Below, in pieces: positions 47,194 through 60,900 of a DNA stretch of 64,000 nt. The notes below the pieces were generated by a model that searched no databases, had not been told where the DNA came from, and saw only the letters and a list, made by a program, of their open reading frames with translations. The stretch's first letter is position 1. Each line of letters starts with the position of its first letter. Position numbers and translations under genes: made by a program. This stretch comes from Sipunculus nudus (taxonomy: Eukaryota; Annelida; Sipuncula; Golfingiida; Sipunculidae): the NCBI GenBank assembly GCA_026874595.1, contig CM049315.1, positions 39,450,164 through 39,514,163 on the forward strand. Reading direction: 5' to 3'.

Positions 47194-50093
47194 GGTACTT
47201 TGTGCAGAGTCATCCTATAGTATATCTATTCATATTGATATGTCGATGTATCATTCAAGCCCTGAACCCGATGCACCCACTTACAAAGAAATGATTCAAC
47301 CTGTCTCCCCTATCTGTCAATTAAGTCGTTCAATGCAATGGGTGGTGGTGATTGGCACATTTCCGTCAAACCATAAAAGCGTTCATCCGGTGAAGCCAAT
47401 TTATATGGGCTAATGGTTTCTGACACATCATTGTGGGTAGCTGACATTCAGTTCTGCATTGAGTACTTTTAGAAGTGTTAATAAATTCATTAAAAGCGGA
47501 GGAAAACGTAAAAACCTAGGACATGATGGGTATTTCCTGTATCCTTGGCCAACACAAAATGCCATTTTTATGGCATTCTGCGATCCGAAAGTCTCATTGT
47601 CAAAAAAATATTTAACGTGGTACTGCAGGTAAATCTGGATATTTCACATTGACAAATGAAATAATCGATTACATTTGAATCTCTGAATAATTTAATGTTT
47701 GTGTAATAATGGATAGTGTGATAGCCAGTAGGAATCTTAATGATAATAATAATATTCCTATGACAGACATGGTGTCTTATCAATTTTCTCTTTGTATCAC
47801 GTTTTCTACGCATGCTCCCATATAGAATCAGTTCAGGAATTTATCATGAGATTTATCATTATATTATTACTAACGGTATTCCTCTCAATTCCGATAGACG
47901 ACTTGTAACCCCCGTCGGTTTTAGTATGTAATAGTAACCCCATGAGCGGTCTCGACTTTTTAACTGTAAGTCAGGATTCTAAAAGGGCAAGGATATATAC
48001 AAACAAAAAAGAACTGCGATGACAGTCTCAAAATGGGAATCAATCAACAGAGAGAGTTTGTTAACCAACAAACCCGTATCCTCCAAGTAGAAGCTGGAGA
48101 AACGATTTTTGTTTATGTGACCGCACCCTCAAAAGCAAATTACAGTAGGATGCCTTCTCCAGGTGGCGGTAAATTTGGTTGGTCTTTTCGCAATTTCAGT
48201 CAACAACGTTATGGCAGGATTTTCGTAAAAAGTATGTGGAGGGCCATGGTAACACCAAAGAAACGATCCTGTAAACTTGGAGGTAACATCTTGGAGGTAG
48301 TATTGTTCAACATATGCACCATATGGATTTATTTTAAAAGGACTATAGACCATCGTTAGACAGAGCACTTTTTGTTATCCCCGCCGAAAGCCGGGGGCCA
48401 TCTTTGTTCCAGATCTTCCTGTAATCAAACCACTCTCATGACATAAATTTTTTTATGAAGCACACAACAAGGTTTGAACAGGCTCCTGGTGTACTCCACC
48501 TTTTCTAGTTTATATAATAACATATTTTTATTGAAATTACATTATATTATATACATTGTAAATATATATTTTAAACTAGTTATGTGACACTCTATACTTT
48601 CATCTTTCCTGGTCACAAAGTTTTTCTCCGCTGTACCGATGCAGTGTCTTTCCCTTCTTGGTGTTTCACTGGCCGCTGCTTTCTTTATTAGTGATCGCTT
48701 TTTTTTATTTTTCGTTTCCAGTGTGAAATTAAGCGTCAACTATCTTGATTCTGACTTTAAGTCAAGCCGGTCATTAATGACAAGGAACTGGGCTCTTTGA
48801 CTCAGTGATCTCTTAGACCGGTCCTTTGTCAGTTTCCGTGATTAGAATGTTTACGGTATCACAGCAGGGGGTGATCACGTGACCTAGTCCAACGGAACCA
48901 CTGTCACCATCCATCATCGGCCATTATTCGGTGACTGTCTTAATTGCTGAACGTGGCTCCTTCTGATAACGATATAATTTGCCCTCATTAACAACTGTTT
49001 TCAGGCTTCCCTTTTAGGTCCCTGACAACTTTTCTTGGATCTGGAGGGCCCCTTATGATACTGAGAAAGTTTGTATAACTGTCAAAGAAGAAAGGATTAT
49101 ACTTTAGTCTCTTACACCTCTTTCCATGCCTGTTATAATCAGAGGATATACTCGATCAAATGTTTGTCTTGCCGAGGAAGTCCTTGGGAGCGGTTTTATT
49201 TCCATAATTGGCAGTTTTATTCTCAGTGGGTTTGAGATCCTCGTCCTTGACCTCTGAGGTCAGGCCATGGTTTCAGCTATCACATTTGTCGTCTTGATTC
49301 CGCTCTCAGGACATACCAGCCTAATCTTAATTATATTCTTGACATTATAACCGCATTAGACTTGTTATTTTAATAACTGGCTTGTAAATCAGCAAAAGCC
49401 TCTTGTAAAAAAATATGGAACGTGGACAACTTTTACAGAACAGTAAATTTTTAGGCAAAAAAAACTAAATGCTTATGTTCGGCCACTCAGAGTAACTTCC
49501 ATAATATGAACCACACTACAGACCTCGTCAATCGTCTTGTGTGTACGAATCAAATGAGCCAGTATTGCCGATTCTGTGGAGAGAAAATGGATAAAAATCA
49601 GAAATTTTAAAGAAGATGGATCTTGTTTGGTATAGATTTACTGAAATACGCAGCTGTCATGAAATGCTTGAACTCTAAGAAATAATCCCTTCGCCCAACC
49701 CCTTTGGGCCCCAGGTGCTCCAAGGCAAAATAATGCACGAGTGTAGTATGTCTGTGCGTCGGACGGAAGTACAGTAATCCGTTGTTTACACACATAGCAG
49801 CTCCTCGGAGTCAGCTACGTCATGGCTGATACAAAAGGCACTCGATAACGACGAAATAGCCGTTATAAATGACAACATATTATACCAAAGCCACTTATCC
49901 TGTTGCTACACCAGGTTTTAAAAATAGCGTTCAGGGTGAACTGTCATGACTAATATTTCTGATACAATGTTTACTAGGGGATACGAGCAATAAATGAGAT
50001 TAAAAACACGTACGTGATGGGAAAAGTTAATTTTTATGAAACTTGAGAATGCTCCTAAAAAAGAAAAAAAATGGAATCGAGTCCTACATGGGA
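47194..50093. other. Intergenic, no recognised gene
   Basis: Open frames up to 108 codons occur (48033-48359) but have no start-context, splice or domain support. No repeat was defined. Confidence 0.4.
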
Positions 50094-50414
50094 CCTGGAC
50101 AGCTGAGCGGTAAAACGCTCCGCGTTCTCCGCTGGCGACCCAGGTTTGATCCCAGGTGCTGCCATGAGAGTGGGTTGTAGTGGCCCGTCCAAGGTCGGTG
50201 GTTCTCTCCGGGTTCTCCGGCTTTCTCAACCAATCTCACTACGATCCTCATCCAACTCTGACAGTATTTTCTATTTTTGCCTTTAATATCTAACTATATA
50301 CCGACTCAATCTGTCAAATTTTGTCGTTGCATAGTGAACAAGTGCATATGTAGGCCGGATTTTCCGCAGACCTGTGAGTAGCTTGAGCGCCGACTTCACT
50401 ATCAGTCAGTCAGT
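50094..50414 (+). mobile_element. tRNA-derived SINE, copy 2
   Basis: Full-length homologue of 18207-18521: GACAGCTGAGCGGTAAAAC and GGTTTGATCCCAGGTGCTGC at the head, TAGGCCGGATTTTCCGCAGA in the body, and a (TCAG)n tail. No perfect target duplication was seen, so it may be older than copy 1. Confidence 0.8.
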
Positions 50415-50564
50415 TGAATCCGAAAGTAACCTAGCAGTCAGGGGTTTGATACGTTTATCAATTGAAAAATTAACAAAATATGAAATATGTCGACTATAAT
50501 CTCCACCAAGTCAAGGCCAACAGGTGTTGATGGTGTGCATGCTTTAAATGCTTAAGCCAGGAGT

Positions 50565-50690
50565 AGGGCTGCGCGATATCATCGATATATTGATATCACT
50601 ATACAGTGATTCGCATATTGTGTATCGCGATACATTTTTCGAGTATCGATATTTTCCGATATTTTGTAAAACGCGCCTAATATTTTTTTT
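50565..50690 (+). mobile_element. ATCGATATT-rich MITE (copy 2)
   Basis: It starts AGGGCTGCGCGATATCATCG and matches the minus strand of 22095-22185. The right end is not defined. Confidence 0.55.
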
Positions 50691-51179
50691 CTTAGAAAAA
50701 ACATGTTTTCGTGACAAATTTAGATATTTCAATGGTTTTGGATTATTGATAGACTATCGTGTCTTTAGACGTTAAGTAGGAAATGTTCAAGAAGCCCTGA
50801 GATACCATAGTTCCTTAGAAGGCAGATATCCGATTAGATTTAAAATGACACCACATTGTGTATTGTTATCCCTATTTTTATCCCTTGCTGTTACCTTGAC
50901 GCATCTTTTCCTAATTTAAAGTAATTATTTCCATCGATGAAGAAACGTGTTATGCTATACCAGAACATGCAGACTTTAATGAGGTGACTGTCAGTACTGT
51001 TTTTTTTTTTGGTTACTGTTTATGATATTCTTGTTTTTATATAGGAAAGGCATTACAATGTAGTCATAAGATTTATTTCTTATATGTCATAGACTGAGAC
51101 TGGAAACCGTGACGCAGACTTCGGTTTTCAGAATTCAGATATATATATATAAGGAGGAAGATGGCCTGGGAACTGATGA

Positions 51180-53160
51180 TAATCTTGGAAAGTGGTATTC
51201 GTTATGGATCCGAATTGATCATGGGATCCAAGATATCAATTTTGTTCAAGAACTGCAAACGGTCTAGGAATTCTGTGTTATCCTGATGATCATGGTACCG
51301 CTTAACCTTGTAATTCCTGGTGGTATTGCAACCATTGATATCAATCTTAATATTGAATGTTGATGGTCTCTGTGCCACTGGTATCAAACTTTGTCTGAAA
51401 ATCGTGATGGTCTTTGCGCCACTGATTTTACTCTTTTTCTCACAATCCTGATGGTCTTTATACCACTGATATTAATCTTGTTCTCAACCAATGATAGTCT
51501 TAGTGCTACTGAAATCCATCTTGGTTTCGAACTCGTGGTGGTCTAAGTGCCACTTATCTCAATCTTGGTCTCGATCCGTGACGCTTTTTTGTGCCCTGCC
51601 TTCAATATTTGCCTTGGGGCACATTAATAGTCCTGGCACCGCTGTTTTTAGTTATGGTCTCAACTCGAATCTCATTTTGTACAAGCATTGTTTTCTTTTC
51701 TATCGCTCTTCTGCAAGGGAATCAGGATTCATGAAAAGATTTATACCAGGACTGAAAGACCATCACTGGTTAAATACCAAGACTGAAAGCATGATTGAAA
51801 GATTGCCAGGAGTAAAAAACACGATGAATATATGGATTGCAAACCCAATAGGGATTCAAGACCATGACAGATATCAGATTGAAAGACCAACAGGTGTTCA
51901 AGACCATGATTCATAGCAGGGTTGAAAGACACCAGGGGCTCAAGACTAACATAGCTTTGAAAGACCACGATGATTTCAAGTCCAAGATTGACAAATTTGA
52001 TAGATCATCATGGCTTCAAGGCCATGATTTATAACCCAGACCCATGGTCTTTCAGCCCGGTCAATCTTGGACTTGGACCTATCGTGGTCTTGCAGCTCCG
52101 ATATCAATCTAGAAGCAATGGCCGTCTTTCAATCTTGGGGTGATCAATCTTGGCCATAAACCCCTGACGTTTTTATAGCTCAGCTATCCATTGTGATCTT
52201 GTATCTCTGGTGGTCTTTCGGTCCTGATATAAACTTTGGCCTTAAACCTACCTTGACACTTGAACCCCTGGTAGTTTTACAGGCCAGCTATCATTCGTGG
52301 TTCTTTCACGTAGGTGGTCTTTCAGGCCTGATATCAGTCTTAATATTTAACCAATGATGTTCTTGAAGTCCTCATAAACATTTGTCTTAAACCCTGATTC
52401 TCTTGCAACCATCGTATAAATCTTAACCTTGAACACATGATGTTATTTCAGACCTGTGAATCTTGGACTTAAACCCAGCGTAGTCTTGTAGTTCCGATTT
52501 AAATCTAGAACCTATGGCCGTCTCTCAATCCTGGGGGTCAATCGTGTCTTGCATTCTGTCGGTTTTAAAGCCCAGATATCAATTGAGATCTTGTACCTCT
52601 GGTCGTCTTTCAATCCTGATATAAACCTTCACCTTGACACTTGAACCCCTTTTAGTTTTACAGCCAAGATGTCAATCGTGGTCCTTTACCGCAGGCGCAT
52701 GGTCTTTCAGACCTGATATCAGTCTTAATATTTAACATACGATGTTCTTTCAGTCCTGATATAAATTTTGTCTTAAACCCTGGTTCTCTTGCAGCCATCG
52801 TATAAATCTTAACCTTGAACCCATGATGGTCTTTCAGAACTGTGAATCATGGACTTAAATCCATCGTGGTCTTGCAGCTCCTATTTAAATCTAGAATAAA
52901 TGGCCGTCATTCAGTCCTGGAGGGTCAATAGTATCATGTACCCTTTTACAGGTGACTTGAACCTCTGGTCGTCTTTCAATCCTGGTCGTCTTGAACCCAC
53001 CTTGACCTTTAACCCCTGGTAGTTTTACATCCAAGATATCCCTCGTGGTCTTTTATCACAGGTGCATATCTGTCTAGGCATTTAAAGAATGATGTTCTTT
53101 CAGTCATAATATAAATTTTTGGTCTTGAATCCCTGGTGATTTTGCAGTACTGTTGGTCAA
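51180..53160. repeat. Tandem array of GGTCTTTCAGxCCTGATATCAATCTT-like units with higher-order period
   Basis: Basic units of roughly 40-50 bp combine GGTCTTTCAG, (T/C)CTGATATCAATCTT, and (G)TCTTGAACCCCTG. A higher-order block of about 390 bp recurs: the GGCCGTCxxTCAATC variant is at 52120, 52516 and 52902, and GATATCAGTCTTAATATTTA at 52330 and 52715. Between about 51715 and 52030 the units run in the opposite orientation (CAGGACTGAAAGACCAT). A 141-codon frame inside is a by-product. Confidence 0.9.
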
Positions 53161-53259
53161 AAAAGGAAAAGAAGTAAAATTGAGAGATATAATTAAAAAT
53201 TTATAATGATTTAAGCATTTATCTATTTATCACTGATTCTGTCTCTCTTTCTCTGTCTC

Positions 53260-53262
<3 letters not shown>

Positions 53263-53339
<77 letters not shown>
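53263..53339. repeat. (CT)n then (AT)n microsatellite
   Basis: A short CT-rich lead followed by about 75 bp of AT dinucleotides with one ATAC interruption. Confidence 0.95.
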
Positions 53340-53341
<2 letters not shown>

Positions 53342-55040
53342 TCTTTATCGTTTCATTAAACAGTCCGTTTATGTATATTCACCCACAACGGTATGCTCTT
53401 TATACGCGTCACTGAGGGCGGGGTTGTGCATGGGTTCTAATCTGTCTGATTCGACTAGTCCCAGGCTTAAAAGTGAATCGAGCTAATCCAGCATCTTAAT
53501 TTCTGGTGAACAAGGGGAAAAAATGCCGCCCGTCGCAAGAACAGTAATTGACAGGCAAGCTACAAGCACTGAAGCAGCCTAATTAACATCCAAAGTGGTG
53601 TGGTTTGGTCGGCTAGCGTTGTTCTAGGCGCCTGCTACATTTAATAGCTTTCAGAATAAAGAGCCCAACATTTCTTTACTTGGCCTTCTGAACAGAAACG
53701 TTACAAAAACAGGGGTAAGATTTACAGCTTGGGGTATTTCATTAGCGTTCACATTGAAACGTGGATTGGAGAAAGACAGGGACGCCTTGGAGTTTCACAC
53801 GACTTGTCTCAGATCAATGATGTTACTACAAGAAACCGTGGAGTTTTGTGAGTCACCTAGCGACAAGACGCGTGCATAGCAACGCTCCTTTTCTTTAATT
53901 GCATTTTCGCCCGCCTCATGCACGTGCGCCACTGATTAGAATGCACGAGAGCTTGGGTTGCTATTACAGAACACGCGCAAATGACATGCGCGCTCATTTG
54001 CATATCGGCGTGACAATAGACATTCGATCCCCGTCCACACATGCACGTTTTCACATCGAGGTTTTGAGCACTACATAGTTCTCTTGTGATATCTGCGTGA
54101 TAGCTGAAGCTTGCTGTGTAAAACTGTAAAACGCGCTTTGCAGTTCGAGTCGCGGTTGAAATGCAGGACTACCTTACATGGTCGGAGAAGATGCCGTACT
54201 AAAAGCACGTCAGGTTACTAATTAGATAGCGCGTTTCCATCGCTACACGCGCGGACAAAGGGAGAACCTGGCGCCACGCTGTCGCGCCCCAAGGCTCTCG
54301 CAGACCGGAGGGTCACTCTTGCAATTGTCACATAGGCCAAGATCTGCCGACTCAGCTGAGGTGAGTGTGAAACAATATGCCGCTGTTTTTCTCCGGCCTC
54401 TTTTACAGGACCCATCTGTCTCGCGACACGTGTATCTAAAACAGCTGAATACAAGTGCGCCCTTCCTCCGCGGGTAGTCCATCGCTATTTTTATTGCTAG
54501 TAACATAAGAAATGCTTCTTGTATGATTTATTTGAGCCAAGGCAAAAGGTAGACTAAAAAACAAGTTTTCCTGTGATCTTATTCCTTTTTGATATCTTTT
54601 CTCATTATCACTGAAGTATTCTAGCAACAAATTGGAAGTCCCGTTGTCACGTGTTAATTCAGAGGTTTGCTTTGTAAAATTTTATGCGTTTAAAATGACG
54701 TTTCACATACTGACAGACACGCATACAGATATGTCTATAGTATCAATGTTTAAAAGAACATTTCATCCTTTGATATGTGTATTTTATCCTTTTTGTATAC
54801 ATATTTACAGTTTTAGTATACAATTGTGAGGGACTTATATTAGGTGTGGTAGACAGGTTAGGTGCCAGGTACTGATGATATTGTTGCCATGGTGATAAGG
54901 GTCTTACTTATCCTGCCAGAATACGATAACGGGGTAGTTTTGGATATACAGGCCATATTGTTTGACCTATGATTTACAAAGATTTTTCTGCATACAAGTA
55001 GGCTATCATTTCTCTCTATTGCGATATTTCTCTCCATACA
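53340..55040. other. Intergenic, possible regulatory DNA
   Basis: No exon supported. The stretch 53850-54450 is GC-richer and CpG-bearing, with an octamer-like ATTTGCAT (53996-54003), a CACGTG-like site, and a donor-like CTGAG|gtgagt near 54360. It could be an enhancer or a 5' non-coding exon, but this is only a suggestion. Confidence 0.3.
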
Positions 55041-55047
55041 CATACTT

Positions 55048-55378
55048 CAACTACTACTACTACTAGTAGTACTATACTACTATTTCTACTACCACTACTA
55101 CAACTACTATTACTACTACTACAGCTTCTTCTACTACTACTACCACAACTACTACTATTTCTTCTAGTGCTACTGCTACTACTGCTACTACTACTTCTAC
55201 TTCTATTACTACTACTACTACTACTTCTACTACAACTATTTCTTTACTACTACTACTACTTCTACTTCTAGTGCTACTACTTCTATTACTACTCCTACCA
55301 CTACTACTCTCACTCTTACTAACACAAACACTACTACTACTTTGACTATACCGCTGGTTTGCTACTTCTACTACCACT
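55048..55378. repeat. (ACT/CTA)n trinucleotide array
   Basis: About 330 bp dominated by CTA/ACT with scattered CTT. The minus-strand open frame (Val/Ser-rich) is simple sequence. Confidence 0.95.
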
Positions 55379-55448
55379 ACCTCTGCAGATTTCTATATTC
55401 TTGCCATTCAAAAGCAATAGTAGTCACAGTATAAACAAGCAAACCCTA

Positions 55449-55471
55449 ATATATATATATATACACATATA

Positions 55472-55525
<54 letters not shown>

Positions 55526-55536
55526 GATATATATAT
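55449..55536. repeat. (AT)n microsatellite
   Basis: AT dinucleotides with ATAC and ATTT interruptions. Confidence 0.95.
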
Positions 55537-55901
55537 CGCACGTAATGAGAACCTAATGTGAAAAAGCTAATATATTAATGTTGAAGATTGGCCTGTATGA
55601 TGGGAAAATTATTTAATCAGTTGCATGTGTTTCGATGTTATTTGTATTATACTCCCTGTTTGACTGTCCCTCTCCTGATTTCAAAGTCATATCTTGTATT
55701 TGAAGGCTGGAGGGTTTACCTATTGTCACTAGAGTTTATAGTCAAATGTATAGCATCGTTTATAATATATACAATATGTGTTAGATATGTGTAATGTTTT
55801 GTTATTATAAATGAAAGGCTTTGTCATAATCCGATCCCTCCAGGTATAAGATCGAGAAACATGTAGTCCTATGATACACGAGACTGGTCATTTTTAGATG
55901 G

Positions 55902-55902
<1 letters not shown>

Positions 55903-55945
<43 letters not shown>

Positions 55946-55992
55946 CACACATATATATATATATAACACATATATATATAACACATATATAA
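55903..55992. repeat. (TA)n/(CA)n microsatellite
   Basis: A TA run followed by ACACAC and two short TATATAACACA repeats. Confidence 0.93.
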
Positions 55993-56604
55993 TATTATTC
56001 TAAAAATAAGTCAGCTGATGTGTATCAGAGTACTTCTAACACAGCAAAGTAATGTTATATAACATAAAATAATTGCATACATTCACTCTGACTAAGATAA
56101 GGCTTCACTTGGAAAGTCATGCATACTGCGGATCATTTATATGTTTGCCGTATCTGTGATATTGAACACAGAGCGGCCAAACCACAGATGTTATTGTCCT
56201 CATAACCATTAGTTCCCGGTAATGAACCTATTATATAGCCATCGGCGACCCTGGACGAGACAACAGAAAATGAATGATAAAGCATTCGATCAGGATTATT
56301 GATGGCGTCGGTCTCTGTATTCACGCTCGCAGCGGGAGGTACGGGGAAAGCATTGCGGCGTCACCATTACTACACGCACGTGCGTGCGCGCGGGGATTTA
56401 TATTTGGAGGAGAGAATAAATGTTTAGTTCTCTGAACGTGGTGGTTTGTTCATATACACATTGGCATCATGTTCCCAGCAAAGGACATTTTTGTCACCAT
56501 CTATGTTGAGGTAGAAAATGTTACAATGACGTTCACGTACCTAAGTTGATAAAGATAAAGGGTCTTCAAATATACTAAAATTAGATAAGTAAATCATGTT
56601 AAGT

Positions 56605-56642
56605 AATAAAAATAATAATAATAATAAAAATAATAATAATAT
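56605..56642. repeat. (AAT)n microsatellite
   Basis: AAT trinucleotides with AAAAA interruptions. Confidence 0.93.
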
Positions 56643-56794
56643 AGTACATGGAATACAATATCAATATAAAGTATATAATTATATAAAACATCTGATACAT
56701 GTAGTACGTGCGGTTATAAACATATTATAGCCATTTAATTTAACATTTAATCTAATTTAACATATAATTTAAATGTTATACTTCTCTCGTGTTT

Positions 56795-56799
<5 letters not shown>

Positions 56800-56838
<39 letters not shown>
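56800..56838. repeat. (TA)n microsatellite
   Basis: About 39 bp of TA dinucleotides. Confidence 0.95.
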
Positions 56839-56841
<3 letters not shown>

Positions 56842-59800
56842 CTTTATCATATACTTGTATCATCATATAAATCAGGGGCTTTGATAATATTTGATACATA
56901 ACCTGCTATTTTAAACTTAAGTACATGTTAACATATAATTTTTTTCATTTATTCTTGAATATATCTACCTTACGGAAATTTTCGTGTGAGACAGTTATTG
57001 CAAGCTGTAGTGATATTTGTTGGATCTTTTTGTTCACTGAGAAGGTAGGGGGCCAGTCTACAGGCCTCTGTATATATAAAAACGTGTGGAAAAGAGCTCT
57101 CGTTAAAAAAAATTCTTTTCGAGTGCGTAAATCATTAATAAATAAGACTGTTTCCGGTCTAGATCATTCTGCGAAAGAACCTAAACCTTTAGATTTATTA
57201 CTCATTTTCTTTTCTTTTCCAAAATACCCGTAGTCTGGTTCCGTCCGTTTTTGATTGCCTGTTTTGAAGTGTAGAATGTTACAGCAGATTATGTGCAACA
57301 TTAGACATACATAATGCGTGACTGATCAGAGTATATATTATACACCATCTGCAGATACGAGAAACTTCATACATATCGGTTATAAAACTGCACGAGAGCG
57401 AGGTTGTGCGGGATGAGAGTACATTGTTAAAACTCCCCACAAAGACCACGTAGCGTGTTTATCGGACAGTATGCCCGGCCAGCCGGGACTCCGGCCACCT
57501 GGGAATCCTAGCAGACGCCAGTTAACCATGTAATAGCATACGTGGGACTTCCCCCAGCAAATTTGGAAAACTAATGAATGGACTGATGAATAATGCAAAC
57601 CTTCACTCCCATTAGGCCAAGTTATCGTGTCATCATTCTCTTTAAAAACGACACACAGCCGGACATCTGGAATCCGCTGTCGACCATTGTACCCTCGTCG
57701 TCAGTGCAGAGTTCAATTACCTTTCGTGCTATATAATACCTGGTCAGATTTATATGTTATAGGAGAATAGTTAATTTTCAATATAATGTAATATAGAAAT
57801 ATACATATGTTTACTATAATACCCTGCCTTATTAAGAGAACATGACATTTAATAGGTAAATCAGGTGAATGATAACAAGATTACATAAGATTACTTAAGT
57901 ATGAGAAGAATAAATAGGGATTAAGTATAAAGCTGACTAGTTAGAAAGTATGTTGAAATCTAAATAGGCAATATACAATATGACAGACTATAATTACTCT
58001 GTCTATAATGTTGTCCAGACTAGATTAATTAATATATCTTAAAACGGGTCAGCATAAATACTGGAATGTACATATATTAAATATGAAATATAAGTATCGA
58101 GGAATGTAGCGAATATCGATTACGATACCAACATGTTTGTAGGGACACGAGGTAATGGGGTTAAGAGTGTACTGTACTTTTATGTCCACAGGGTCCGCTT
58201 TAAATTGGTTATTAGTCAATGAACTGGGATTGAAATATATACGGACTCGGTAAAAAAAGTATTAAGTAAAGTACATACTCCAAAACACGTTGGAGCCATG
58301 CATGGAAACGTATTTTCTCAAGTGCATATACCAATATATGAAAAAAGAGAAGGGAACCGATATTTAGAAAACCCCTTATTAATTCAAAACGGCAGCCAAA
58401 ATGTATACGTTATATAAAGGATGCCCACTCCGCATATTTGCCCCAAGGCTTGATTCAACAGAATCAGATTCAGAATAGACGTGCATCCTGCTCTACAAAT
58501 AATAACTCGCGTGTCATGTCTGACAGGTAACGCACCTGCAGGTGTTGAGATCTTTATACTGAGCCGCGGGGAAGTCGTAAACATTTCATGGTTGGGCTGA
58601 TCCTGTCAACAGGTTTTAGAAGTCACGCAAAGGAGGCGGGGATGCCTAAGTACCTGTTTAATGGAACCACTGACTGCGGGGCCGTATAGTAATTATTTCC
58701 GCGAGTTACAGCGTCTGCCCTCCCAAAGATTTGGACACCTCCGGCAATTTGCATTTATCTTGAGCTAGTTTTATAATATTATATGTGCAAAAACTGTGTA
58801 ATATTTCATACTAAGTTTTTAAGATTATACACTCTGTATCACCTTACTTAGTCTCAGATATGTGAAATGCCACTCACAGTTACCAGAGTACGAAAAGCAA
58901 GTACATATACAGATCCAGTTTTCTGGTTTGTCATTTACGAGTAAGACCTAGAATTTAATAAAAAAAAAACTTCAGTTCCTCTCCTGACAGGTGAAATAGA
59001 TAATCTACTTTCATGCAAAACACACCAGTTATGCACGTGTTTTTACTTAAATAAATGCACCACAAAAGGGAATTTAAATCAAATTTATATGTTCACAGAA
59101 GTAATCCGATTTATTTCGGGATGATATATATATGCCACATATTAACCAAGACACCTGATTAGGTGTACAAAAATATTCTTGCCATTTAAACTATAATTTG
59201 AGGATTTTTATTTGGTAAAAAAAGTGTTATTTCGGTCTATATGTTGCCGATACGTGTCCCCTTACCACCAAACTCCCGCAGGTATAGATCCTCGTCGGGA
59301 CGCTGTCCTCCGAGTACTCAAATTTCGTGTCGCATCTCAGGAAACGTTATCGAACATTGACGGGTTTATTACCTCCAAGTTTATCGAAACCGCTCACGGG
59401 GGCTACCATTTGCGTTAACACTTTAACCTTGATGTCACAGCTGGCATGTAGGAGTTATTGGCATACTGCTAGTCACAGAAAACAAAATTTTAAGTAATTT
59501 GATGTTTTCGTCATACTTACTTACATAATGTTGTGGTGGACATCGTTAAAATGTCTAGTGTGTCACTAATATTAATTTTTGATACGTAAAAAAATCTAAG
59601 TTTTACCAAGATAGGCTCACTTTTTCTCTGGCTATGAACAAAATTTATAAATTTCAAAAGAGTTGCCCGAAATCGGTCACGCGAGCTAAACATCCAGGTT
59701 GCGTTATCAATTCTACATAAAATGTACAGGTTTTAAGTATATTGGCAAATTTTGAAGAAAAAAAATGGTTTCATCTTTTCTAAAAATACGATTATCCTTT

Positions 59801-60349
59801 GCATCGCCGATCTATATGTTTGCGTAACCCTTTGGTAACCGAACGACCATTTGCACAACCTGTTCAAGTCCTTGAACAAACACTACAGTAAATGCCCACG
59901 GAGCGTTGTAAAACTGGAAGCGTCGTCGGTCACCGACTCACTGAGTACAGCCGTTTATAGGCGACATTTATAGGCTCGTGCTGACAATAACAGGCCCACA
60001 TGGGGTTAATGGTTAGACGATAAAAAAGAAACACAGGATAAAGACCGGTAGCTAATTACAAATGCAGTACAGATGAAGGGCGCCGGGAGGGAAGAGTTAA
60101 CTCCCCTTTAGAGAGTCTGTGGTGGCCTTACATCACCATTTTGGATCGTCCTTCAGTGAAAAAACGCACCGGACATGCAGTTTCCAAGACGGACGTGCAT
60201 CAATCAACAAAATTGTTAAGACCGATAAATATTTCACAGTCTTTGTCATGGACGTTCAGTAGGCTAACCGGCTTGTGACAGAGCCAGGAAAAACATGGCA
60301 GTTGTCCACATTAATAACTTTCCCATGGGAGTCCCCTCATTAAGACCGC
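56839..60349. other. Intergenic, no recognised feature
   Basis: Repeat-poor non-coding sequence with no exon that I can support. Confidence 0.4.
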
Positions 60350-60900
60350 CTGACTTGTTAATTAAGAAGCTTAGAGGCAGGGAGGAGCCCAGCTGTTCGG
60401 CTGTCTTTGTCTTCTGCTGCTTGCTGTCCTGCTGGTGAAGCCATAGCTGCACTAAGTCCCGGGTTCCTAGCACTGTAGCAATGCCGAGTACGGCTGCCTG
60501 CCGCGCGTTTCAGCTTGAAGTATCTGGCAGCTGACGTCTTGAGAGGGCCAGGTACAAAAACTTGCGTTTTAATGAGAATCTGAGCGCTGTGCGTCTGTGG
60601 TACGGCAGCTAGTTTTCTCTTCGTTCTAGCCTCCGGCTGAGCTCTCTCTGCACCCGCTCTCAATTAAAAATATCTCGTTCACAGCAATCTGGGACCTGCT
60701 CCATGCAATGCTATTTAAAACTCGGGATCAATTAAACTTGCACCGGATATGGATAATAGAGAATGTCCCCAAGCTTTGTTTCCTTCCTGGTCCTTCTGTT
60801 TATTACAAATTATACCTTAATTGGACGGAGGTAATGATTTTACCAACGTTTGTATATTATCCTTGTTAAATTGTCTTAAAAAACTTTGGATGTTAATTAA
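60350..60900. other. Repeat-free, GC-richer stretch, possible conserved non-coding element
   Basis: Moderate GC with several CpGs up to about 60670, then a region with TAAT cores (TTAATTAATTTG near 60894). Minus-strand frames (101 and 69 codons) lack splice support. It might be regulatory. Confidence 0.25.

Noticed and set aside
48033-48359. 108-codon open frame
   Set aside because: Overlapping open frame on the other strand, no start context, no domain, AT-rich surroundings.
51491-51916. 141-codon open frame
   Set aside because: It lies within the tandem array and follows its units and inversion; no domain.
55072-55377. Minus-strand Val/Ser-rich frame of 101 codons
   Set aside because: Product of the CTA/ACT trinucleotide repeat.
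60264-60663. Minus-strand frames of 101 and 69 codons
   Set aside because: Overlapping frames in GC-richer DNA without splice sites or recognisable domain.
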